From Adiantum capillus-veneris (lineage: Eukaryota > Streptophyta > Polypodiopsida > Polypodiales > Pteridaceae), in the NCBI GenBank assembly GCA_014529385.2, contig CM043968.1, positions 125,633,518-125,697,517 of the forward strand: 64,000 bases of DNA. Reading direction: 5' to 3'. Shown in pieces: positions 55,281 to 64,000 of the stretch. The stretch's first letter is position 1. Every line of letters begins with the position of its first letter. Under the pieces are notes generated by a model. The model did not search any database. It worked only from the letters and a program-made list of their open reading frames with translations, and had not been told where the DNA came from. Made by a program: the position numbers and the translations under genes.

Positions 55281-55345
55281 ATACCCTTCCTCGTCAGAAA
55301 ATTTGGTGAGGGTCACTTTGTTGACAGAAACATCAAGAGTAGCTA

Positions 55346-58300
55346 GTATTTATTGCCATCCAAACGGTTCGAACATCTCCTCTAGAAAAGGCTCTCGTAT
55401 GTATGCTTCATCTTGTGCAGTCCTATCAAGAATGCAGTCTTCCTTTTTTAGACTTCCAGAATCCGAAGCTTCTCCTGTCCATTGGTAAGCTTTGTTCTGG
55501 AGCTAGGCCGGTATTCCTCCTTCTTGGTCAGTTGTGGAATGCAGGTCTTCTCCTGGGGCTCTGTCTACGTCTTTATAGCTATGATCGGTGACACTAGTGA
55601 CATCCTTGTTCCTAAGATAGATATAGTTGTAACCCCAATCTTGGACCATTTTGAGCTGACGCATGAATGGTCTACCCAGAATGATGTCAAAATTGCTGCT
55701 CTCATCGAAATTCATGATAGCAAAGGTGTGTTCGTATGCAATTCCACAAGAGGTTACTACAATCTACTCCAAGATGCCAATAGGTCTCTCCAGGTACCCA
55801 TCTACTAGTTGAAGTTTCATTCTTGTTTTTCTTAGAGCAGGTTTTTCCCATTTTTTCCACATTGCTTTGGTGGCTATGGAAATTCTAGCTCCACTATCCA
55901 ATATCGCTATCGATTTTACATCCTTGTACTCTACCGGTAGGGTAGTATTTCCTTCTTCACCTTCACAATAGTCTCCTACTTTGTTGATTGGCACTGGCTC
56001 GTGTTTAGTCTGCTTTGAGGTTTGTGTTTTTAATGTGTTTCGAGAAACCTCGATTGAAGGAATTACAAGGCCCATTTTTTCCAAATTTTTTGCGACCTCT
56101 TCCCAAAGATGCGGTCTAATGTTCAGCAACTCTGACAAAGTCAGTGTACAATGGATAGGTGATGACATCAGCTCGTGAAGAGTTTTAGTGTCCATCATCT
56201 TAGGATTGGCTTTCCATTGAGATGGAAATTTCCTTACTTCTGATCGAGTTTCACGGTTACCAATAAATGAAGGTAAAGTCTTCAACGATTGTGGTTTACT
56301 GTCTTTCGATATCGATGTGCTTGCATCTCCAGATAATGATTGGATGTCATTTGGGTAGAGCTCATGCTCCAGGTGGATTTCCGGGATAGGAGCTGACACA
56401 AGTGTGGCACTCCCGTCCTTCCTATTCCTGATCTGTTTTCATAGCTCTTGAGGCCATTGTTCTTCTACCTCCGGAATTGGTGGTGGTACCTGAGAATGCG
56501 TTCCATATGTTGTATTGGCTACTACCCTCGTGTCCAAAGGTGTTTCGTCGACCAGATTGGGTAGGTTATTCACTTCAATTCCCCTCTCATCTAACTCCCG
56601 AATCTTTTCTCGTATGAGTACCTCGGTTTTTGGAGTCGTAGGAACTGATGGTTCCATAAGCGCTTGAGCGTCTTGAATGAGCTCTTTGTACATCTTTAGC
56701 CTCTCTTTCTCATACCCTGGATGAGGATACGTTAACCATCAATCCTCTTGGGTTTGGTTAGACTTTAGCCTTGCTTCGTAAGCTTTCAGAATTGCGTCCA
56801 AGGGTTCAACCACCTTGTCCACTAGGACTGACCCCCCGGATGGCAGTTCCGACAGTTACTTTGTCTCGTTGTTTCCATTAAGGCCTCTTTCCCTTTGAAG
56901 TTGTTCCTCCGTTTTCCGCACTTTGGTTACCGTTTTGTCCTTTTCTCTTTTGGCTTTCATCTTGTTTCGTTTTGCCTTCCGAGATTTTCTAGGGGTTCGG
57001 AAGGACAAGTTGTCTATCTCTGTTTGGCTGGCCAGGACACTCTTTGCTACCTCATGTGCTTGAGCTCTAGTGATTGCTTTTATTGGAATATTCTATTATG
57101 TTTCTGATCCACTTGAGCTTGGCACAATCCCTATTTTGTTCATGGTTGCCTTTCCTTTATTTTCGGGGTTTTTTGGGCAGTGTGGAATAAGATGGTTCGT
57201 TGTGCATTCGTTGCAAAATCCAAAAAAATTCACCCGCTCTCATTTTTTTGGACACACTCTAGCCCAATGGTCCCCACCGCATTCATAGCACGGTCCTACA
57301 GGTGGTGGAGAAGCTTGAGGAGCTCCCATTGGTTGTCCTGTTCTAGGAGGGTAACCTCTAGGTTTGTAGCCCTGATTTTCCATAAACATTAGCATATTCT
57401 CATCGACCAGGTAATGATTTTTGGTTGGTTGTGTTATGTATGAGGGCTCGGGCATTTCTTCTAGAATTATCCATGGATTATATCCCTCTGGAGCATATGC
57501 ATTCCTATCACTTTCCCTTTCATAAGTACTGTCTGAATCTTCTAGGTGTGAGATTACCTGGATCATACTTTGATCAGATGGTGGTTCTATGGGTTGAGAA
57601 ATTATTACCATAGCCCTATTTTCCTGGGGTAAAGGAGGTTGATGTCCCAACACCGGTTGAGCTTTTTCCTGACTCAAGATTGCGTTATTTGGCCCCACTT
57701 GGTACCTTGGAGGGGGTGGAAGTTGTTGTCCTCCAGGTGGTCCATATTGTCTCTCTCTAACATAGTTCCGATTGTAGAAACATTCGTGAGTTTCATGGTT
57801 TGTCCATTTTTGTTCTGTAGCACACCATTTCAATATCCACTGTGTGTTAGCTCTTGGCCTTTGATGAAGGTTGCACCACTGGGTTGGATGGTCACCTCCA
57901 CAAGTATCGCATTTTCGGGTGGGCGATTGTCGTGTGCTTGGGTTCATCTTGTTTCCTTGGTTCATCCTCCTGATCACTTCCTTGATCACTTGATCAACAT
58001 CCGGTACAACTGGGTTTTGCCCTCCCGATTTTGTCGTGGACTCCCTCGTAGTTGAAGAGGTGCTACTAGTCCCCTGATCTGTGTCTTCAGCCACCTCCCC
58101 ATATGCTTTGCAGTTATCTACAAGATGCAATGCCTCTTTCATGACTTGCTCAAAGGTGACACAGGCTTTCAGGTGTAAGTCCTTTTTGAGCATGTCATTT
58201 CGTAGTCCCTCTATGAAGAGGACTGATAGTCTCTCATCTTGAGGTAGTTCTCCAGCAGGGCATCTTTCAATGTACTGCCTAAAATGAAGCGATGCTTCTT

Positions 58301-59765
58301 TCACTTTTTCCTTTTTCTTTTGCCTAAATGCATAAATCTGGGAGACAGTGTTATGATTGATCCCTCTTTTTGAGGATTCCTCAACGGATTCTCAGAGAAG
58401 TTGCTCAATACTTGGGAATTCTAAGCTGTTTAATGGTTGAAACCAAGTCATGGCATTACCTTCCAATGTCAACCCAAATCCTTTATACTGAGTGTGGAAA
58501 TCAGTCACCTGTTCCGCTCTCAATACATGTTTGAAGGTTGAAACATGGGCATACGGATCGCCAGATCCATTATACTTTTTGGGTAAGCATTTTGCCACTT
58601 GGGATGGTCGCATACGGCTGGTCTCTGCAACCATTCTAACAACTCATGCTCCCGCTGGGATGGCTTGTCTTGGTTCATAATCTCCTCTTCGTACTAACAG
58701 TGGTATCCTATCTACCCTACGTTCATCAATTAGATCTCTTGTGATAGTCGAAGGGATTGCAGTGGTGTAAGTGAATTCAGGAACATAGCTGCTCCTATGT
58801 GTGTTCATGGAAGCACTAGTCACCATCGACCCTAAGGAGTCTGTTCTTGGCACTCGTTCATGTACATAAGAATCCTCCACTCTTGTTCTCAAGGGACTCT
58901 CAAGTACAGTCTCAGGTTTGATGTGAGTGGTTGTGGTTTTTTCAGCTTTCGGATTTACATAGTATTGGTGGAGTTGTCCTCCAAAATATGTATATCTCTC
59001 TAACTCCTTCTAGTCCATTGGGGAGTACTTTTGGCCATACTTGTCCATTATGACCACCTGAATACTTCTACCCTGCGTGTAAGTGTAAACATACAAGTTT
59101 TGGTCGGTTAATTCTTTGATGCGGGGCTCGTCACATCTATAATAGAGTGTTTGGTCTCCATTATTGAACTTATAAAGCCCCACATATGTGCTATCTGTGT
59201 TAAAGCGCTCCGTCTCATTGGTGCGTCTAAGTACCGCATTTTGTTTCTCCATTTTGGGTGGTGCATTGGCTGGTTTATTATCTACTTTGTCCTTGGTGCC
59301 GGTCATTCCCCATTTATCCACAATATACGGGTTATGAACCACTAAGTACATCATTCCCTCTCGGTTGAAATACCTATCCCCGTCATAGTTAACATCTACA
59401 AGGTCTCTAAACTCGCTCGGCCTATTTTCCAACTTAACACAGTAGCGGTCCATTCCATCCTTATAGATTTTGGCTTTAAGCACATTTTCAAATTGAAACT
59501 TCAGATACAACAACTTCACATTAGATGTGGGCTGTGAAGGACCTGCCCCCATTGAATCTGTTCCCTTAGGGTTTGATTTGTTAGAATCTTCAGTCATGAG
59601 GCTGTATGATCTCTCAGACGAAGTGTCAAAGAAACTCTCCTCTAAAATGGGTTCCAAAGGCGGTAGTGGTCTTTGATTCACACTATCTTCTGTTGAGTGA
59701 TTACTCCCTTGATCAAAGATGTTGTGGTTCCTATTCTGGTACAATCTTCCTGATCGTAGATTCAT
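55346..59765 (-). pseudogene. Element C gag and protease, one frame with in-frame stops
   Basis: Start at 59765 (MNLRSGR, shared with element A). Stops at 59010, 58644, 58392, 57240, 56439, 55764 and 55503 all lie in one frame. Regions: N-terminal domain 59765-58900; capsid 58630-58130 (RPSQVAK, GFGLTLEGNAMTWF, LFIEGLRND); three zinc knuckles, CDTCGGDHPTQWC (about 57920), CYECGGDHWARVC (about 57280) and, after the stop at 57240, CNECTTNHLIPHC (about 57200); then a linker and a protease at about 55960-55640 with AILDSGARISIATK and DIILGRPFMRQ. Many stops are one transition from Arg, Gln or Trp codons. The frame itself is almost free of indels. Confidence 0.85.
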
Positions 59766-60070
59766 GAATAATGGGTAACAAGAAAAATCCGAACCGAGTT
59801 ACCTCATTAAATGGTTTGAATCTCCCATTTGTTCTTGCTTGATGGAAATATCTTCTAGTATCTGTAACCTGTCAAGAATGTGTTGGATAGCTGTAAGCTT
59901 ACAACTGTTATTGTCGGTTCTTGCTTTTGTTCGACAAAACAAAACTTGGCATACAATTCCCTACACAACCTCAACAAATTTGATTCAACTTCAATTTTGG
60001 AAGAAGCACCTGGTTGCTATGGGCTAGCTCCTTGTGTGGTAAGTTTCTGTCTCTGTTCTGGCTCAGAGGT

Positions 60071-60919
60071 ACATGGAGATCCATGTTGGGAAGCCATTTG
60101 AACTTTTGTTGATACCCTCAGCTTCAGCATGGTTAAGGGATCTTATAGTATCAAAATTTTTAGACATGAATCTCTGGATTGGAAGCTAAGTTGAATTTGT
60201 CACTTTGCCTGAGATCCTGTCAGTTTTGAGCTTTTGGAAGGGTTTCTTGCACCCAATTTCAACTCTGGAAGGACCACTAGACTCTTTGTGATCCTCTCTA
60301 GCTAGGGTATTAGTTTGGTGTCAATTTGTGTCAGAGGAACATGGATCGCGATCCATGTTCCTTTGTGTCTGAATACACTTAATTTTGTCCCACAGCTAGT
60401 CCTTGACCTAGTGATGCTGCCTATATGGTTTTTGAATGTTTTAAAGCTTTTTAGGACGGGCAAAAGTCGGTTTTAGGGTTTATGTCAGTGGTTTCCTCCC
60501 TTGACCTGATTTTTGACACTTTTTTCCCTCTTTTTGGGATTACCTGATAAGGGTCCTTTAGGAGAAAGTGCTCCAATTGTTATCGGTTCCCTGCTTGTCT
60601 TTTATCATGTCAAACTTCCAAAAAGGTGCATGGATCGCGATCCATGTTTAGCATGATTTTGGAATGACACTTTGTGAGTTGATCACACAAGGTATGATAA
60701 TGCTATTCCCCAAGTATTGTTGGATTTTGTCAGTTTTTTCCTAGTGAAAAGCAAAGTTTTGTGGTTTTTTGCAAATCACTCCCTTTTTGGTATTTTGACT
60801 GGCTTTTTTCACTTTTTGTCTATGGCTCCTTTTGGAAAAGTTGTTCAACTAATAATCAGGAGTACACTGGTCAAATATTGATGTCAGATATCTACCTAGA
60901 ACATGGATCGCATCCATGT
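60071..60919. repeat. Element C 5' leader palindrome array (four copies)
   Basis: The same motif as in the 3' array: 60071-60086 (four bases deleted), 60338-60359 (perfect 22 bp), 60628-60647 (first base changed) and 60901-60919 (one base deleted). These lie between the PBS and gag. The rest of the leader (59766-61458) has no gene that I can support. Confidence 0.93.
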
Positions 60920-61458
60920 TGGGCAAGATTTTTGACAGGTTTTTGCACAGTCTTTCTCAACCAGTGTTTTTATCCCCTTCTTGAAAGTTTTACTGGGTTT
61001 GGTCCAGTTTTGGAGCTCTGACCATCACTTTTTCGAATTTCCTGAGTTATGGTCTTTAACACCAAAATAAGGTTTTTGACAGTTTTCCCCTCGATCCTTT
61101 TGGCCACAAATGATGGTGTAATTTGTTACCTAACCTACTCCTACAACTGAAATGAATGTGCAAACATAACTGAACTTAACAGTACAAAAATAACAACAAT
61201 GTGTGTGGTGGAACAACCCTTTCCAAGCATGTGAAAAATCAAAGAAAAAAATACTATCTTGTACCTCACTCACAGCTTTCTTTGCTCTTAAGGAATATCA
61301 CTGGCTAGTCTCGGACTCCAGTCACTATTAAGCAATAAACCTACGTCTAGCTGCTTCACTGTCTATGGGTAAACGGAACGGGTATCAAAAGCTTGAAGGG
61401 AGATTTCTCTTTTCGTTTTTTTTATACACTGAGTCACTCACCACCTAAGGATCGGTTT

Positions 61459-61475
61459 CCTCGGCAGCGACGCCA
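61459..61475 (-). other. Primer binding site of element C (tRNA-Asp type)
   Basis: Minus strand TGGCGTCGCTGCCGAGG, three bases from the plant tRNA-Asp site, one base inside the LTR. Confidence 0.82.
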
Positions 61476-61476
61476 A

Positions 61477-61678
61477 TGTTAGCAGGTCATCGTCGCGACG
61501 GACGTCTGCAGCATAGCTCCTTTATACTAACATAATGTCAATATGCAAGGAAGCGACTTGGGGTGGGGCATAGAGACTTAATGAGAGTGTCAATCTCACC
61601 AAAGTGAACTCGAAGACTACTCGTTCTTACAACAAATGCAAATCAACCACTTCCTAGTCAGACAATTAGTATGCGTCC
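61477..61678 (-). repeat. 5' LTR of element C, interrupted by element D
   Basis: Matches the first 200 bp of 42377-43255 and stops at GCGTCC (61678), where element D begins; the partner continues with ATTTTCAAC. The last bases CGTCC are the expected target duplication of D. Confidence 0.9.
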
Positions 61679-62000
61679 TGTTGAGATATCGAGCTCTACA
61701 CCTTGAGCTGGCATCCACTACGGGTCTTGGCCGCTTACGGCATTTACTCACTGACACGTTAGGTGACCAACACGGAGGATCTCTGCCAGTGATTCTACAG
61801 CTGGACTACACTTATAGTGCCTGCCTAGTGCGCTTCTAGCGAGTTCACACTTAGTGACCGCATGTACATATGTGCTACTTTTCAGCTTTAGCAATTAGTC
61901 ATTTTGTACTCTCTTTTCTGTGAAGAAGAAGAAGAAGCTTTCCATCTCTGTGTGCTTTGTGCTTGTCTTGTGAAGCTCTCTTGCATCCTCATTCTTTACA
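61679..62000 (+). repeat. 5' LTR of element D
   Basis: 322 bp, TGTTGAGATATC to ATTCTTTACA, ending directly at the PBS. A GAAGAAGAAGAAG stretch lies near 61923-61935. Confidence 0.9.
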
Positions 62001-62012
62001 TGGTATCAGAGC
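62001..62012 (+). other. Primer binding site of element D (tRNA-iMet)
   Basis: TGGTATCAGAGC, the canonical copia site, starting at the first base after the LTR. Confidence 0.95.
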
Positions 62013-62235
62013 CTAGTGCAGGCAAGAGAGGCTAAGAGAGCAAGAGCATCACAAGTTTCTGAACAGGTCTCCAAAGTGCAGTATACAGAGATTTACTGTA
62101 CAAGTACAGTGGTTGTATGTACGCTTGATTGTGGACACTCGTTGAGTGTAGAAAGCGTTACAGGTACCACGATAGCAGGTTCAACAGATTTGCAGGTTTT
62201 TGCAGATTGCAGCTATTTTGTCTTAGTGCTTCAAG

Positions 62236-64000
62236 ATGTCTGACGGTTTCAGTCAGATTGTTACTGAGAAGCTTGAGAAAAATAACTACCCTGCATGGAA
62301 GTTCAGAATAACAAATTTCCTAAAAGGAAAAGGTTATTGGGACTATGTAGAAGGAGACAATGAAAAGGAACCAGAGATTCCCGAGGCAAATGCTACAGCA
62401 GAACAAAGGAAAGCTTTGAGGGACTGGCAACAAGGCCAGAGCAAAGTGATGTATTGGCTTTGTATGAGCATCACAGATGGCATGATGGGCTATCTACAGG
62501 ATGCTGAAACCCCCGCCATTGCATGGAGAAACTTAGGCAGAGTGTTCGAGGTGAACACCAAGGCCAGGAAGCTTCAACTAAAGTCAGAGCTAAATCAGGT
62601 TAAGAGGAACAACCTCTCAATCAATGATTATGCCTTGAAGATCAAGAGTATTATTGAGGCTCTTGGATCTATTAAAGTCTCAATGGAAGACGATGACATT
62701 GTCCGTGCATGCTTGGATGGTCTAGGAGATGAGTATGTACATTTTAGGTCTTCCATGAATACAAGAGATGACATCCCCGTGTTCCAAGATTTGATTTCTA
62801 TGCTTATTCTTGAGGAGAAGAACCTTGACACATCTTCTTCTCATGGCAGAAATAATTCTGAACAGGCCTTCTATTCTAACTCCAACAGAGGTAGAGGTAG
62901 AGGTCGTGGTCGAGGCCCAAGGGGTTGCAGGGGCCAATTTCTGGAAGGCCAATCAAATAAAAACAATACAGGTGGCAGGGAAAACTAGTCTCAAGGCAAG
63001 GGGAGTCAAAGAGGTCGTGGTGCAGGATCAAGCAGAAAGCAACATACTCCAGATAGCAGAGAATGTTGGACTTGTGGTGAAAGAGGTCACATGTCACGTG
63101 ACTGTCCAAAGGGAAAAGCAAGTGGAAAGAGAGAACAGGGCAACTATGCATCTACTAGCACAGATGCAGATGACAGCAAAAACGAGCGCATGTTTGTTAT
63201 GCAGCATGTAATGAATACATTGACTGCAGAAAATTCCACCCAAGATGATGTTTGGTATGTGGATTCAGGTGCCTCTCATCACATGACGTCTCGTGGAGAG
63301 TGGTTTAGAGATATGCGCAAACCAGATGTGTCAGGCTATGTGCAGACAGGAGATGACACAGCTCACCCCATTGCTCATGTAGGGGATATACCTCTAAATA
63401 CGAAGAGTGGGAAATCAAAGTACTTAGCAGATGTACTTCATGTCCCAAACATTACAAAGAATCTTGTTTCTGTTGGACAAATGGTTGAGCAGGGTTTGCA
63501 GGTTTGCTTCAATCCAAATGGCTGTTATGTAGAAGATTTCCAGAATGGCTGTAAGCTGATCACAGAGGGCAAATGTGCGGGCATAATGTAGACATGCCTG
63601 AGGTAAAAAATGAATTATTTGCACAGGGCACAGGTGTTGTGGCTGATGTTGACATTTGGCACAAACGCATTGGCCATGTCAATGAGCAGAGATTGCGCAG
63701 CATGCAATCAAAACAGATTGTAAAAGGTTTGCCCAAATTCAAGGTGGATGGTATGCATAAAGTGTGTGCAGCATGCCAGTTTGGAAAACAATCAAATCTC
63801 ATGAGCGCAATGTATGTAAAAAACCACTTGAGGTGGTGCACACAGATGTTTGGGGTCCAACCGATACTACAAGTATACATGGTTGCAGGTATTATGTCTC
63901 TTTCATTGATGACCATACAAGGAAAGTATGGGTCTACTTCATGCGTAACAAAAGTGAAGTGTTTGGTCACTTTCAAGACTTCAAAGTCATGATTGAGAAG
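62236..64000 (+). pseudogene. Element D gag-pol polyprotein (copia), decayed and cut by the window edge
   Basis: Starts at the ATG at 62236 (MSDGFSQIVTEKL), followed by NNYPAWKFRITNFL, the usual copia gag opening. The UBN2 region runs to about 62830 (LKSELNQVKRNN, RACLDGLGDEY), then an Arg/Gly-rich stretch. A TAG at 62986 breaks the frame, which continues to the zinc knuckle CWTCGERGHMSRDC (63067-63108), protease WYVDSGASHHMTS (about 63250-63290), and DVLHVPNITKNLVSVGQ. A frame change near 63590 leads to the pre-integrase domain (WHKRIGHVNEQRL, CAACQFGKQ); a second near 63820 leads to the integrase core start (VHTDVWGP, FIDDHTRKVW). Integrase, RT and RNase H should continue to the right. Confidence 0.9.

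Larger units (their letters stand above)
42377..61678 (-). mobile_element. Element C: giant Ty3/gypsy retrotransposon with extra ORFs
   Basis: In minus direction: truncated 5' LTR (61678-61477), PBS, 1.7 kb leader with palindromes, gag and protease in one frame, RT, RNase H, doubled zinc-binding region, integrase, a second retropepsin-like domain, palindrome array, a 3.4 kb coiled-coil ORF, polypurine tract and 3' LTR (43255-42377). With a full 5' LTR it would be about 20 kb. Stops and frameshifts throughout pol and ORF3 show it is dead. Rearrangements inside it are a 577 bp triplication and a local inversion. Element D sits in the 5' LTR. The left flank is TGCTC; the other flank is outside the window. 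Confidence 0.9.
61679..64000 (+). mobile_element. Element D: Ty1/copia retrotransposon nested in element C, 5' part
   Basis: 5' LTR 61679-62000, exact tRNA-iMet PBS, gag, protease and the start of integrase; the rest lies right of the window. It is a different copia family from E and F (different LTR, different gag). It inserted after C, since it splits the C LTR. Confidence 0.92.

Noticed and set aside
55195-55488. Plus-strand frame as an independent antisense gene in element C
   Set aside because: The better explanation is local inversion of the element's own coding sequence, because the left arm codes the same stretch in minus sense.
62001-62012. tRNA gene fragments suggested by TGGTATCAGAGC and TGGCGCCGCTGCCGGGG
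   Set aside because: These are primer binding sites abutting LTR ends; no cloverleaf sequence surrounds them.

Overview
This window reads as nuclear DNA of a land plant and is almost entirely LTR retrotransposons, many nested or decayed. The plant call rests on tRNA-Asp type and tRNA-iMet type primer binding sites, Ty3/gypsy gag proteins with short zinc knuckles, Ty1/copia polyproteins, and long (CT)n and (AC)n microsatellites. A seed-free vascular plant such as a fern is my guess, because of the giant gypsy elements and the type of split non-LTR gene seen here; this is weak. I see no intact host gene, no tRNA or rRNA gene and no CRISPR array.

Layout. 1-5377: element A, a minus-strand Ty3/gypsy element; only its 5' LTR, leader and gag are inside. 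5378-16580 and 29818-42138: two direct copies of one 11-12 kb segment. Each copy holds a minus-strand gene of an uncharacterised family split by a plus-strand copia element (E1, E2), then a GTAC-rich tract, then a minus-strand copia element of the same family (F1, F2). Between the copies lie about 4.3 kb of other sequence (16581-17810 and 26775-29817) carrying GTAC-rich DNA and decayed plus-strand coding sequence, split by element B (17811-26774). B is a complete 8964 bp gypsy element with matching 5 bp target duplications and gag-protease only. 42377-61678: element C, a giant minus-strand gypsy element (about 20 kb when whole). Its 5' LTR is interrupted by copia element D (61679 to the window end, plus strand).

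Element C is the most interesting object. In its own direction it runs 5' LTR, tRNA-Asp PBS, a leader with palindromes, gag, protease, RT, RNase H, a doubled zinc-binding region and integrase. After integrase come a second retropepsin-like domain, a second palindrome array, a 3.4 kb coiled-coil ORF, the polypurine tract and the 3' LTR. Its copies of a 20 bp palindrome with a CGCG centre lie in both non-coding regions. Element A has a different palindrome, also with a CGCG centre, at the matching place in its leader. I rank this as the best candidate for an undescribed element-encoded or RNA-level system.

Relative order that can be read: E and F were in place before the segment was duplicated; A inserted into copy 1 only, because copy 2 has the empty site; D inserted after C. 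Nearly all reading frames carry stops and frameshifts, many of the stops being explicable by C-to-T type transitions, so no element seen here looks able to move by itself in its present form.
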